DNA of 64,000 nucleotides from Streptomyces qaidamensis. Lineage in GTDB: Bacteria; Actinomycetota; Actinomycetes; Streptomycetales; Streptomycetaceae. Positions 32,800 through 41,781 of the stretch are shown piece after piece (the first letter of the stretch is position 1; every line of letters begins with the position of its first letter). The DNA lies in contig NZ_CP015098.1 in the NCBI RefSeq assembly GCF_001611795.1, positions 6,448,001-6,512,000 on the forward strand, written 5' to 3'. Under the pieces are notes generated by a model that searched no databases, was not told the DNA's origin, and saw only the letters and a list, made by a program, of their open reading frames with translations. Made by a program: the position numbers and the translations under genes.

Positions 32800-34047
32800 A
32801 TGGAGCAGTACGAGCCCGACCGCCTGTCAGCGGCCCAAAGGGCCGCCATGAGGCGCAGTTTCACCAACGGCAGGGCCGCCCTCACCCGGCGGTCCCTGCT
32901 GCGCGCCTCCGCGGGCGGGGCGCTCGCGGCCGGCGGACTGGGGGCGCTGAGCGCCTGCGGCATCCCTGCGGCCGGCAAGGCGCAGGGCGGCGTCTCGGCC
33001 GAGGACCACTCGGCCAAGGAGAAGACGGTGAACTTCTCCAACTGGACCGAGTACATGGACGTCGACGACAGCGGCAAGCACCACCCCACGCTGGACCAGT
33101 TCGCCGAGCGCACCGGCATCAAGGTCAAGTACACCGAGGACATCAACGACAACAACGAGTTCTTCGGCAAGATCAAGCCGCAGCTCGCCGCGGGCCAGGA
33201 CACCGGCCGCGACCTGATCGTCCTCACCGACTGGCTGGCCGCCCGCCTCATCCGCCTCGGCTGGGCGCAGAAGCTCGACCCGAGCAACCTGCCGCACGCC
33301 TACGCCAACCTGTCGGCCCAGTTCCGCAGCCCCGACTGGGACCCGGGCCGCGCCTACTCGTACGTCTGGCAGGGCATCTCGACCGTCATCGCGTACAACA
33401 AGAAGGCCCTCGACGGCGTCGAGGTGAAGTCGATATCCGACCTGCTGGACAACCCCAGGCTCAAGGGCCGGGTCGGCTTCCTGTCGGAGATGCGCGACAG
33501 CATCGGCATGACCCTGCTCGACATGGGCAAGGACCCGGCCGACTTCACCGCCGACGACTACGACGCGGCCATCGCCCGCCTCCAGAAGGCCGTCGACAAG
33601 GGCCAGATCCGCCGCTTCACCGGCAACGACTACACCTCGGACCTGACCAGCGGTGACTTCGCGGCCTGTGTCGCCTGGGCCGGTGACGTCGTCCAGCTCA
33701 AGGCGGACAGCCCCGACATCGACTTCCTCATCCCGGACAGCGGCTACGTGACGTCGACCGACAACCTGCTGATCCCCAACAAGGCCCGCCACAAGACCAA
33801 CGCCGAGCGGCTCATCGACTTCTACTACGAGCCGAAGGCGGCCGCCGAACTCGCCGCGTACATCAACTACGTGTGCCCCGTCGACGGCGTGCAGGCCGAG
33901 CTGGAGAAGATCGACGAGGACGCGGCGAACAACCCGCTGATCATTCCCGACAAGGCCATGGCCGCCAAGTCCCATGCCTTCCGCTCGCTGAGCTCGAAGG
34001 AAGAGACCGAGTTCGAAGCGAAGTTCGCGAAGCTGACGGGGGCGTGA
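32800..34047 (+). CDS. potD: Polyamine ABC transporter substrate-binding lipoprotein
   Basis: A 415-aa protein. The export signal has a twin-arginine (LTRRSLLRASAGGALAAGG) and a lipobox (LSAC), so it should be a Tat-exported lipoprotein. The mature part follows the PotD/PotF pattern: VNFSNWTEYMD, FAERTGIKVKYTEDINDNNEFFGKI, DLIVLTDWLAARL, YVWQGISTVIAYNKKAL and GDVVQLKADSPDIDFLIPDSG. It binds the polyamine outside the cell and feeds the PotABC components encoded next. The N-terminal 28 residues before the twin-arginine are longer than usual. Confidence 0.9.
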   Translation: MEQYEPDRLSAAQRAAMRRSFTNGRAALTRRSLLRASAGGALAAGGLGALSACGIPAAGKAQGGVSAEDHSAKEKTVNFSNWTEYMDVDDSGKHHPTLDQFAERTGIKVKYTEDINDNNEFFGKIKPQLAAGQDTGRDLIVLTDWLAARLIRLGWAQKLDPSNLPHAYANLSAQFRSPDWDPGRAYSYVWQGISTVIAYNKKALDGVEVKSISDLLDNPRLKGRVGFLSEMRDSIGMTLLDMGKDPADFTADDYDAAIARLQKAVDKGQIRRFTGNDYTSDLTSGDFAACVAWAGDVVQLKADSPDIDFLIPDSGYVTSTDNLLIPNKARHKTNAERLIDFYYEPKAAAELAAYINYVCPVDGVQAELEKIDEDAANNPLIIPDKAMAAKSHAFRSLSSKEETEFEAKFAKLTGA

Positions 34048-34052
34048 CCACC

Positions 34053-35198
34053 ATGACGAACCAGACCGGTCCCAGCGGCGACGTCCGCCTCACGGGCATA
34101 GCCAAGACCTACGGCGCCTTCACCGCCGTGCACCCGCTCGATCTCACCGTGCCGCAGGGCTCCTTCTTCGCCCTGCTCGGCGCCTCGGGCTGCGGCAAGA
34201 CCACCACCCTGCGCATGATCGCCGGCCTGGAGGAACCTTCCGCCGGCACCGTGCACCTGGGCGACCAGGACGTGACCACCCTCCCGCCGTACAAGCGGCC
34301 GGTGAACACGGTCTTCCAGTCCTACGCCCTCTTCCCGCACCTCGACATCTTCGAGAACGTCGCCTTCGGCCTGCGCCGACGCGGATGGAAGTCGGTGAAG
34401 AAGCAGGTCGAGGAGATGCTGGAGCTCGTCCAGCTCGGCGAGCAGGCCCGCAAGAAGCCGCACCAGCTCTCCGGCGGCCAGCAGCAGCGCGTCGCCGTCG
34501 CCCGCGCCCTGATCAACCACCCCAAGGTGCTCCTGCTCGACGAGCCGCTCGGCGCCCTCGACCTCAAGCTGCGCCGCCAGATGCAGCTGGAGCTCAAGCG
34601 CATCCAGACCGAGGTCGGCATCACCTTCATCCACGTCACGCACGACCAGGAGGAGGCCATGACGATGGCCGACACGGTCGCCGTGATGAACGCCGGCCGC
34701 GTCGAGCAACTGGGCGCCCCCACCGACCTCTACGAGAACCCGCGCACCACGTTCGTCGCGAACTTCCTCGGCACCTCCAACTTCATCGAGGCCGAGGTCG
34801 ACTCCAGGAGCGGCGAGGAGATCGTGCTGAAGGCGGGCGGCGGCAAGCTCGTCCTGCCCGGGGCGCGCTGCTCCGCGCCCACCGCGACCGGCGGCAAGGT
34901 GCTGGTCGGCGTCCGCCCGGAGAAGATCTCCCTCAGCCACGCGGACGACGCCGGTGAGATCCCCGAGGGCCGCAACCGCATCACGGGCCGGATCGCCGAC
35001 TCCAGCTTCATCGGCGTCTCCACGCAGTACGTCGTCGACAGCCCGGTCTGCTCCGACTTCGAGGTCTACGCCCAGAACATCGACCGCGACCCCCGCCTGG
35101 TGCCCGGCGCCGAGGTCGTCCTGCACTGGAACCCGGCCCACACCTTCGGTCTGGACGCCGCCCAGGACGCCGACGCCGGAGTGGAAGAGGCGGTCTGA
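34053..35198 (+). CDS. potA: Polyamine ABC transporter ATP-binding protein
   Basis: A 381-aa ABC ATPase with Walker [11 protein letters not shown]-loop [10 protein letters not shown], signature [15 protein letters not shown], Walker [12 protein letters not shown] and H-loop VTHDQEEAM, all canonical. The C-terminal TOBE domain ([18 protein letters not shown]) is that of PotA. The ATG at 34053 is ten bases after GGGGG. A GTG at 34044 overlapping the previous stop (GTGA) is an alternative. Its stop overlaps the start of the first permease gene. Confidence 0.92.
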   Translation: MTNQTGPSGDVRLTGIAKTYGAFTAVHPLDLTVPQGSFFALLGASGCGKTTTLRMIAGLEEPSAGTVHLGDQDVTTLPPYKRPVNTVFQSYALFPHLDIFENVAFGLRRRGWKSVKKQVEEMLELVQLGEQARKKPHQLSGGQQQRVAVARALINHPKVLLLDEPLGALDLKLRRQMQLELKRIQTEVGITFIHVTHDQEEAMTMADTVAVMNAGRVEQLGAPTDLYENPRTTFVANFLGTSNFIEAEVDSRSGEEIVLKAGGGKLVLPGARCSAPTATGGKVLVGVRPEKISLSHADDAGEIPEGRNRITGRIADSSFIGVSTQYVVDSPVCSDFEVYAQNIDRDPRLVPGAEVVLHWNPAHTFGLDAAQDADAGVEEAV

Positions 35199-36127
35199 TG
35201 AGCACACTCACCGAGGCGCCACCGCCGCTCGCGCCCGGGGCGCCCGAACCGAAGCCGCCGAAACGCAGAGGCCGCTTCACGCCGTACTGGCTGCTGCTGC
35301 CCGGCATCCTCTGGCTGGTCGTCTTCTTCGCGCTGCCGATGATCTACCAGGCCTCCACGTCCGTGCAGACGGGCTCCCTGGAGGAGGGCTACAAGGTCAC
35401 CTGGCACTTCGCCGCCTACTGGGACGCGCTGTCCGCGTACTGGCCGCAGTTCGTCCGCTCGGTGCTCTACGCGGGCACGGCGACGATCCTGTGCCTGCTG
35501 CTCGGCTACCCGCTCGCGTACCTGATCGCCTTCCGCGCGGGCCGCTGGCGGAACCTGATCATGATCCTGGTGATCGCGCCGTTCTTCACCAGCTTCCTGA
35601 TCCGCACCCTCGCCTGGAAGACGATCCTCGCGGACGGCGGCCCCGTCGTCGGCGCGCTGAACACGCTGCACGTCCTGGACGTCACCGACTGGCTCGGCAT
35701 GACCGCCGGTGACCGCGTCCTCGCCACGCCCCTCGCGGTGGTGTGCGGTCTGACGTACAACTTCCTGCCGTTCATGATCCTGCCGCTCTACACCTCGCTG
35801 GAGCGCATCGACGGACGGCTCCACGAAGCCGCCGGGGATCTGTACGCGCGGCCCTCGACGACGTTCCGCAAGGTCACCTTCCCGCTGTCGATGCCGGGTG
35901 TCGTCTCCGGCACGCTGCTCACCTTCATTCCGGCGGCCGGTGACTACGTGAACGCCGATCTGCTCGGATCCACCGACACCCGCATGGTCGGAAACGTCAT
36001 CCAGACACAGTTCCTGCGAGTCCTCGACTATCCGACGGCCGCGGCGCTCTCCTTCATCCTCATGGCGGCCATCCTGCTCATGGTCACCCTCTACATCCGC
36101 AGGTCCGGGACGGAGGATCTGGTCTAA
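35198..36127 (+). CDS. potB: Polyamine ABC transporter permease PotB-like
   Basis: A 309-aa permease with six hydrophobic segments. The cytoplasmic EAA loop is LHEAAGDLYARPSTTFRKVTFPLSMPG, about 90 residues from the C-terminus. The N-terminal 25 residues are Pro-rich and cytoplasmic. TYNFLPFMILPLYTSLERID and AAGDYVNADLLGS are typical of PotB. The ATG overlaps the stop of potA by one base (TGATG), and potC follows immediately. Confidence 0.9.
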   Translation: MSTLTEAPPPLAPGAPEPKPPKRRGRFTPYWLLLPGILWLVVFFALPMIYQASTSVQTGSLEEGYKVTWHFAAYWDALSAYWPQFVRSVLYAGTATILCLLLGYPLAYLIAFRAGRWRNLIMILVIAPFFTSFLIRTLAWKTILADGGPVVGALNTLHVLDVTDWLGMTAGDRVLATPLAVVCGLTYNFLPFMILPLYTSLERIDGRLHEAAGDLYARPSTTFRKVTFPLSMPGVVSGTLLTFIPAAGDYVNADLLGSTDTRMVGNVIQTQFLRVLDYPTAAALSFILMAAILLMVTLYIRRSGTEDLV

Positions 36128-36928
36128 ATGCCCTTCGTCAACTGGCTCAAGAGAAATCTCGTCGTCCTGGCGGGACTGCTGACCCTCGGCTATCTGCTCC
36201 TGCCGAACGTCGTCGTGACGGTGTTCTCCTTCAACAAACCGAAGGGGCGCTTCAACTACGAATGGCAGCAGTTCTCCCTGGACGCCTGGAAAGATCCGTG
36301 CGGCGTCTCCGGACTGTGCGACTCGCTGTCCCTCAGCCTCCAGATCGCGTTCTGGGCGACCCTCGGCGCCACGCTCCTCGGCACCCTGATCGCCTTCGCC
36401 CTGGTGCGCTACCGGTTCCGCGCCCGCGGTGCCGTGAACTCGCTGATCTTCCTGCCGATGGCGATGCCCGAGGTCGTCATGGCCGCCTCGCTGCTCACCC
36501 TGTTCCTCAACATGGGCGCTCAGCTGGGCTTCTGGACGATTCTCATCGCCCACATCATGTTCTGCCTGAGTTTCGTGGTCACGGCCGTCAAGGCGCGTGT
36601 GATGTCGATGGACCCGAAACTGGAGGAGGCGGCACGGGACTTGTACGCGGGCCCGTTCCAGACCTTCGTCCGGGTCACCCTGCCGATCGCGGCGCCGGGA
36701 ATCGCGGCGGGCGCACTGCTCGCTTTCGCGCTCTCCTTCGACGACTTCATCATCACGAATTTCAACGCCGGCTCGACCGTCACCTTCCCCATGTTCGTCT
36801 GGGGCTCGGCGCAGCGCGGAACGCCCGTTCAGATCAATGTCATCGGCACGACCATGTTCGTCGTCGCCGTACTGTTCGTCCTGGTTTCCATGATCGCCGG
36901 AAACCGCCGCAACAGGCACAAGGCATAA
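36128..36928 (+). CDS. potC: Polyamine ABC transporter permease PotC-like
   Basis: A 266-aa permease with six hydrophobic segments, the EAA loop LEEAARDLYAGPFQTFVRVTLPIAAPG and the PotC-type SFDDFIITNFNAGSTVTFPMFVWG. It begins directly after the stop of the potB-like gene. With PotB it forms the membrane channel of the importer. The gene is followed after 18 bases by an FAD oxidase gene, so uptake and first oxidation step are probably co-expressed. Confidence 0.9.
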   Translation: MPFVNWLKRNLVVLAGLLTLGYLLLPNVVVTVFSFNKPKGRFNYEWQQFSLDAWKDPCGVSGLCDSLSLSLQIAFWATLGATLLGTLIAFALVRYRFRARGAVNSLIFLPMAMPEVVMAASLLTLFLNMGAQLGFWTILIAHIMFCLSFVVTAVKARVMSMDPKLEEAARDLYAGPFQTFVRVTLPIAAPGIAAGALLAFALSFDDFIITNFNAGSTVTFPMFVWGSAQRGTPVQINVIGTTMFVVAVLFVLVSMIAGNRRNRHKA

Positions 36929-36946
36929 CCGTAGGGAGTTGACATC

Positions 36947-38365
36947 ATGGCCCCGAGCGCCATGAACCAGTGGACCCGTTCGCTTTCCGACGCCCAGCCG
37001 GTTCCGTACTGGCTGGACGACCCCGGCCGGCCCCGCCCCGAACCCGCCCTCACCACCTCCGAGACCTGCGACCTGCTGGTCGTCGGCGGCGGCTACAGCG
37101 GGCTGTGGACGGCGCTGATCGCCAAGGAGCGCGATCCGCAGCGGGACGTGGTGCTGGTGGAGGGCCGTGAGGTGGGCTGGGCCGCCTCCGGCCGCAACGG
37201 CGGATTCTGCGCCGCCTCCCTCACCCACGGCCTGCCCAACGGCCTCACCCGCTGGCCCGACGAGATCCACAGGCTCCAGGAGCTGGGCGCCCGCAACCTC
37301 GACGGGATCGAGGCCGCGGTCGCCCGGCACGGCATCGACTGCGACTTCGAACGCACCGGCGAGATCGACGTCGCCACCGAGCCCTACCAGGCCCGTGAGC
37401 TGCGCGAGTGGCACGAGGAGACGGCCCGGCAGGGCCTGGCCGACGGCGTCGAGTTCCTGGACGCCGACGCCGTACGGGAGCAGGTGAACTCACCCACCTT
37501 CCAGGCGGGGCTGTGGGACCGCAGGGGCGTCGCCATGCTGAACCCGGCGAAGCTCGCCTGGGGCCTGAAGCGGGCGTGCGTGGAACTGGGCGTACGCGTC
37601 TACGAGCACACCCCCGCCCTCAACCTGAAGCCGTACGGCCCCGGCATGGCCGTCCGCACCCCCTACGGCCAAATCCGCGCCCGCCGCGTCGCCCTCGGCA
37701 CCAACATCTTCCCGAACCTGGTCAGACGTGTCCGCTCGTACACCGTCCCGGTCTACGACTACGCCCTGATGACCGAGCCGCTCACCTCAGGACAGCTCGA
37801 CTCGATCGGCTGGAAGAACCGCCAGGGCCTCGGCGACAGCGCCAACCAGTTCCACTACTTCCGGCTGTCCGCAGACAACCGGATCCTCTGGGGCGGCTAC
37901 GACGCGATCTACCCCTACGGCGGCCGCGTCCGCGCCGAGTACGACGACCGCCCCGAGACCTACGCAAAGCTCGCCGGGCACTTCTTCACCTGCTTCCCGC
38001 AACTGGAGGGCGTCCGCTTCAGCCATGCCTGGGGCGGCGCGATCGACACCTGCTCCCGCTTCTCGGCGTTCTTCGGCACCGCCCACCACGGCAAGGTGGC
38101 GTACGCGGCCGGGTACACCGGCCTCGGCGTCGGCGCCACCCGGTTCGGCGCCGAGGTGATGCTGGACCTGCTGGCGGGGGAGCGCACCGAGCTCACCGAG
38201 CTGGAGATGGTCCGCAGGAAGCCCCTGCCGTTCCCGCCGGAGCCGTTCGCCTGGACGGGCATCGCCCTCACCAAGTGGTCACTGGCCCGCGCGGACGCCC
38301 AGGGCGGCCGCCGCAACCTGTGGCTGCGCACGATGGACCGGTTGGGGCTGGGATTCGACAGCTGA
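36947..38365 (+). CDS. FAD-dependent oxidoreductase, gamma-glutamylputrescine oxidase type
   Basis: A 472-aa DAO-family flavoenzyme. The N-terminal FAD-binding Rossmann motif is DLLVVGGGYSGLWTAL, followed by EGREVGWAASGRNGGFC, which in this family often carries the flavin contacts. The C-terminal part has GYTGLGVGATRFGAEVMLDLL. Enzymes of this type (PuuB, glycine oxidase-like) oxidise secondary amines to aldehydes with oxygen. Being the last gene of a polyamine-uptake operon that also holds an aldehyde dehydrogenase, it most likely oxidises putrescine or its gamma-glutamyl form; other amines remain possible. Confidence 0.85.
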   Translation: MAPSAMNQWTRSLSDAQPVPYWLDDPGRPRPEPALTTSETCDLLVVGGGYSGLWTALIAKERDPQRDVVLVEGREVGWAASGRNGGFCAASLTHGLPNGLTRWPDEIHRLQELGARNLDGIEAAVARHGIDCDFERTGEIDVATEPYQARELREWHEETARQGLADGVEFLDADAVREQVNSPTFQAGLWDRRGVAMLNPAKLAWGLKRACVELGVRVYEHTPALNLKPYGPGMAVRTPYGQIRARRVALGTNIFPNLVRRVRSYTVPVYDYALMTEPLTSGQLDSIGWKNRQGLGDSANQFHYFRLSADNRILWGGYDAIYPYGGRVRAEYDDRPETYAKLAGHFFTCFPQLEGVRFSHAWGGAIDTCSRFSAFFGTAHHGKVAYAAGYTGLGVGATRFGAEVMLDLLAGERTELTELEMVRRKPLPFPPEPFAWTGIALTKWSLARADAQGGRRNLWLRTMDRLGLGFDS

Positions 38366-38506
38366 CCGACCGGGTGTGATCCGGTTCACTCCAACGAGGT
38401 GCCGGAACCCGCGTAATGGCCGGAGGGACACCCCCTTCTCCCTCGTGATGCCCTCCGGACGCCCCGCGCGTCCGTGAGGTTCGCGAGAGAGAAGGGGGTC
38501 TTTCCG

Positions 38507-38977
38507 ATGACCGGTGCGAAGACGGCGGTGGAGTGGCTCGCATCCGTCGCACCCGATCCCGAGGCCTGCCGCTGGGAGTGGGAGCGCAACCCGCTCGGGG
38601 TGGCGCTGCTGCCGGCCGGCAGCGCCTGGGACGTGCTCATCCTGCCCGGCGAACTCGGCTACGCCACGCTCGACGTGCTGAGCCGTGTCCTGGACCGGCA
38701 GGGGCCCGTGCTCGTCGACTTCGGTGACGCGCGCATGGGCTTCTTCGTGCCCCCGGGCACCGCCGCCCGCTGGCTCGGCACCGGCATCCGCACGGCGGGC
38801 GCCGGCACCTGGATCGTCGTGCCGTACCCGGGCCGCTCCTCCCCCGGTGGCGTCCGCTGGCTGGTACCACCCGACGGCTCGGGACTGCTGACCGACCCGG
38901 CCCTGCTGGAACTGGCCATGCACGAGGCGGCGGCAGGGCTGGCGACGGAGAACGACGGTCAGGGACCTGGTGGTTGA
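38507..38977 (+). CDS. Small protein resembling primase/polymerase N-terminal domain
   Basis: A 156-aa single-domain protein starting at an ATG preceded by GAAGGGGG. The order CRWEWERNPLGVALLPAGSAWDVLILPGELG, GPVLVDFGDARMGFFVPPG, TWIVVPYPG and VRWLVPPDGSGLL recalls the N-terminal bifunctional DNA primase/polymerase-like domain found as a stand-alone protein in Streptomyces. The acidic residues expected for a polymerase active site cannot be assigned, so activity is doubtful. The 3' end overlaps the convergent PAP2 gene by 19 bases. Confidence 0.65.
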   Translation: MTGAKTAVEWLASVAPDPEACRWEWERNPLGVALLPAGSAWDVLILPGELGYATLDVLSRVLDRQGPVLVDFGDARMGFFVPPGTAARWLGTGIRTAGAGTWIVVPYPGRSSPGGVRWLVPPDGSGLLTDPALLELAMHEAAAGLATENDGQGPGG

Positions 38978-39630
38978 GACCGGCCGGGCATGGTCACCGC
39001 CCGGACGGACAGCCACAGCGACGTCAGCAGCACCGAACACAGACACCAACTGCCCACCACGTCCAGCGGCCAGTGGTAGCCGCGGCGGACCAGGCCGTAG
39101 CTCGCGCCGAAGACCAGGGCGACGCAGAGGGTGATCAGGGTGCGGCGGGCCAGGGCCGTGCGGAGCCAGGGGAGCAGCAGCAGGGTCGCGCAGCCGTAGG
39201 CGACGGCGGCGGTGGCGGTGTGACCCGAGGGGTAGTAGCCGGTGCCGGGCGGGACGACCGGGGTGCCCGGGCGGTCGGTGAGTTCCTTGAGCGGGACGAC
39301 CAGCGCCGGGACCAGGGCCATGAGCAGCGCCCCCGCGGCGACGGGCAGCCACCACCGGTCTCCGCCCGCGCGGCGGTGGCGTACGGCGACGTACCCGAGC
39401 GCGACGGCGAGGACGGGGACGGCGACCTGGACGTTGCCCAGGTCGGCGAGGAGTTCGGAGCAGCGGTCCGGGTTCACCAGGACACGGCTGAGCCGCTCGT
39501 CGAGCCGCACGAGCGGGCCGTCGGTGACGACCTGCCAGGTGATCACGGCGAAGAGGAGGGCCGGAAGGGCGAGCAGGAGAGCGACGGAGCCCGGGAGCGC
39601 GGTGCGTTCCTGGTTCGCGGCGATCGGCAT
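38959..39630 (-). CDS. PAP2-family phosphatase
   Basis: A 223-aa membrane protein with six hydrophobic segments and the three PAP2 motifs: KELTDRPGTPV (KxxxxxxRP type), YPSGHTATA, and SYGLVRRGYHWPLDVVG (SxxxRxxxxxHxxxD). It should remove phosphate from a lipid such as phosphatidic acid, undecaprenyl diphosphate or a relative, with the active site on the outer face. The ATG at 39630 gives the short cytoplasmic N-terminus typical of the family. Confidence 0.87.
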   Translation of the reverse strand: MPIAANQERTALPGSVALLLALPALLFAVITWQVVTDGPLVRLDERLSRVLVNPDRCSELLADLGNVQVAVPVLAVALGYVAVRHRRAGGDRWWLPVAAGALLMALVPALVVPLKELTDRPGTPVVPPGTGYYPSGHTATAAVAYGCATLLLLPWLRTALARRTLITLCVALVFGASYGLVRRGYHWPLDVVGSWCLCSVLLTSLWLSVRAVTMPGRSQPPGP

Positions 39631-39686
39631 GGGGCACAGCTTGGCACGAGCACCGACGTCCACTCGCGGCCCCTGCGGAGGATCAC

Positions 39687-41360
39687 GTGAACCACCCGTC
39701 ACCCGACGACGGCCTCTTCGAGCACTGTCCGTGGCTCTTCGCCGGACAGGCCTCGGAACGGCAGCGGGCGGCCCAGGAGCAGCGGCAGAAGCGGCTGTTC
39801 ACGGGGCCCGGGGAGGTGCGACTGGGCGAGGACTGCTTCGTCGCGGAGAGCGCCGCGGTGCACCCGGACGTCCTGCACCTGGGCGACCGCTCGTACATCG
39901 CGGCCCAGGCCTATGTCACCGGCGAGATACGCACGGGAGCGGACTGCACCGTCAACCCCTTCACGGTGGTGCGGGGCACCGTCACCCTCGGGGACGGGGT
40001 GCGCATCGGCGCCCACACCGCGCTCCTCGGCTTCAACCACGGCTCCGCGCCCGACCTGCCGGTTCACCGGCAGCCGGTCACCTGCCGGGGGATCACGGTC
40101 GGGGACGACGTGTGGATCGGCTCGCACGTGGTCGTCGTGGACGGGGTCACCATCGGCGACCACTGCGTCATCGGCGCGGGGGCGGTCGTCACCAAGGACC
40201 TGCCGGCGTGGTCGGTGGCGGCGGGCAATCCGGCACGCCGCCTCCGTGACCGGCGCGAGCCGCGCGGAGCGCAGCGCCCGGCCCGCCCCGAAGCGCTCGC
40301 CGAGGAACTCAGGGCGTTCGCCCGTACCGCCCGGGCCCAGGCGACCGACCTCCTCGACCGCTCCTGGCGCCCGGACACCGGCCGCTACGCCGACCGGCCC
40401 GGCACCGCGCCGACCGTCCGGGCCCACTGCGACGCCGTCGAGATCGCCGACCTGCTCCTCGGCGACGTACCGCCGCACCTGACCGCCCCCGAACACCTGG
40501 AGCGGCTCCGGGCGTTGCAGGACCCCGCCACCGGCCTGGTCCCCGAGTACGGTGCCCCCGCGCCGCTCCCGGGCCCCGCCGGGCCGCCGGACGGCGACTG
40601 CGCCTACCACGTGCTGTGCGTCGGCTACGCGCTCGACCTGCTCGGCAGTTCCTTCGCCCACCCGGTCCACGCGGTGCGGACCACGACGGCCGGCCGGCTG
40701 GTCCGGCACCTCGGCGAACTGCCCTGGACCGACCGTGCCTGGCACGCCGGGGCGTGGGTCGACTCCTGGGCCACCGCCGCGCACTGGAACCTGCGCGCCG
40801 GAGGCGAGGCGGCCGCGCCGGGCGCGCTGGAGGCGCTGTTCGGCTGGCTGCACACCCACGCGGATCCGTGGACCGGGATGTGGGGCTCACCCACCCGGGA
40901 GTCCGGGCGCCTGCAGATGGTCAACGGCTACTACCGGCTCACCCGCGGTTCCTTCGCGCAGTTCGGCCTGCCCGTGCCGTACCCGGAGCGGGTGATCGAC
41001 ACCGTCCTCGACCACGCGCGCGACCCCCGCCACTTCACCCCGGGCCGGGACAACGCCTGCAACGTCCTGGACGTGATCCACCCCCTGTGGCTCTGTGCCC
41101 GGCAGACCACCCACCGGGGCGAGGAGGCCCGCGCCTGGGCGGCGTCCCGGCTCTCCGCCGCCCTGGGCCGCTGGCACCCCGGCCAGGGCTTCGGTTTCGG
41201 CCCCACGTCCGACGGCACCGGCCCGGGACGTGAACCCGGGCTTCAGGGCACGGAGATGTGGCTGGCGATCATCTGGCTGCTCGCGGACGTCGTCGGCGTC
41301 GCCGACGTCCTGGGCTACCGCCCGCGGGGGATTCACCGCCCGGAGCCCGCGAAGGCTTGA
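39687..41360 (+). CDS. Hexapeptide-repeat acyltransferase-like protein fused to helical toroid domain
   Basis: A 557-aa protein starting at a GTG preceded by GGAGG. Residues 45-185 are a left-handed beta-helix of hexapeptide repeats (VHPDVLHLGDRSYIAAQAYVTGEI, DDVWIGSHVVVVDGVTIGDHCVIGAGAVVTKDLPAWSVAAGNPAR), as in maltose/galactoside O-acetyltransferases. The presumed acceptor His is in LLGFNHG. Residues 200-540 are a separate helical domain with WHAGAWVDSWATAAHWNL and GLQGTEMWLAIIWLLADV, like an alpha/alpha toroid of glycan lyases or glycosidases. Such a fusion suggests acetylation coupled to recognition of a polysaccharide; the substrate is unknown. Confidence 0.78.
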   Translation: MNHPSPDDGLFEHCPWLFAGQASERQRAAQEQRQKRLFTGPGEVRLGEDCFVAESAAVHPDVLHLGDRSYIAAQAYVTGEIRTGADCTVNPFTVVRGTVTLGDGVRIGAHTALLGFNHGSAPDLPVHRQPVTCRGITVGDDVWIGSHVVVVDGVTIGDHCVIGAGAVVTKDLPAWSVAAGNPARRLRDRREPRGAQRPARPEALAEELRAFARTARAQATDLLDRSWRPDTGRYADRPGTAPTVRAHCDAVEIADLLLGDVPPHLTAPEHLERLRALQDPATGLVPEYGAPAPLPGPAGPPDGDCAYHVLCVGYALDLLGSSFAHPVHAVRTTTAGRLVRHLGELPWTDRAWHAGAWVDSWATAAHWNLRAGGEAAAPGALEALFGWLHTHADPWTGMWGSPTRESGRLQMVNGYYRLTRGSFAQFGLPVPYPERVIDTVLDHARDPRHFTPGRDNACNVLDVIHPLWLCARQTTHRGEEARAWAASRLSAALGRWHPGQGFGFGPTSDGTGPGREPGLQGTEMWLAIIWLLADVVGVADVLGYRPRGIHRPEPAKA

Positions 41361-41401
41361 CCAGAAGTCGCGATGCCGTACAAGGGGGCGGAAACGGAGG
41401 T

Positions 41402-41441
41402 CGGCCGCCCCGGAACAGGGGGGGTGGTTCCGGGGCGGCCG
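41402..41441. terminator. Very strong hairpin downstream of hexapeptide fusion gene
   Basis: CGGCCGCCCCGGAAC at 41402-41416 is the exact complement of GTTCCGGGGCGGCCG at 41427-41441. The loop has ten bases. Confidence 0.85.
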
Positions 41442-41711
41442 TACGGACCGGAACGTCGCGCGCCCCGGGGGGTTTGGGGCGGGCGACTGTCCGATCGGTG
41501 AGGAGATCCAGAGCCTCAGGCTCCGGTTGTGTGCGCGAGGGCACGACCAGGTCGAAGCTGGGGAGGCCCCGGCCTGATGTCACCCACAGTCCCCTGCGGG
41601 CGGGGTGTATCTCTCATCTGGGTAGAACCTACGACAGGGGCGGGGCGCAGGACAGGCCATGGGGCCCCCTGTCATCCACCTCGCACACCTTCTTCACACG
41701 CTCTGCCGCTC

Positions 41712-41739
41712 GCCGCCCCGGTAGCGGAACCGGGGCGGC
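41712..41739 (-). terminator. Hairpin terminator after gabT
   Basis: GCCGCCCCGG at 41712-41721 pairs perfectly with CCGGGGCGGC at 41730-41739. It lies 43 bases past the gabT stop on the minus strand. Confidence 0.75.
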
Positions 41740-41781
41740 TCACCTGCCCCGACGGGGGCTCAGATGCGCGCGTCAGGGGGT

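Larger units (their letters stand above)
41361..41781. other. 420-bp convergent intergenic region without genes
   Basis: This gap between the hexapeptide fusion gene and gabT contains two strong hairpins (given separately). In the middle (41480-41700) I find no open frame with a ribosome-binding site and no tRNA-like or promoter-like sequence that I would defend. Confidence 0.6.

Noticed and set aside
35066-37414. 782-aa minus-strand frame over the pot genes
   Set aside because: Complementary to well-supported permease and oxidase genes, with repetitive charged composition.
41442-41700. Possible small genes in the gap between the hexapeptide fusion gene and gabT
   Set aside because: All frames are short, lack ribosome-binding sites and have shadow-type composition.
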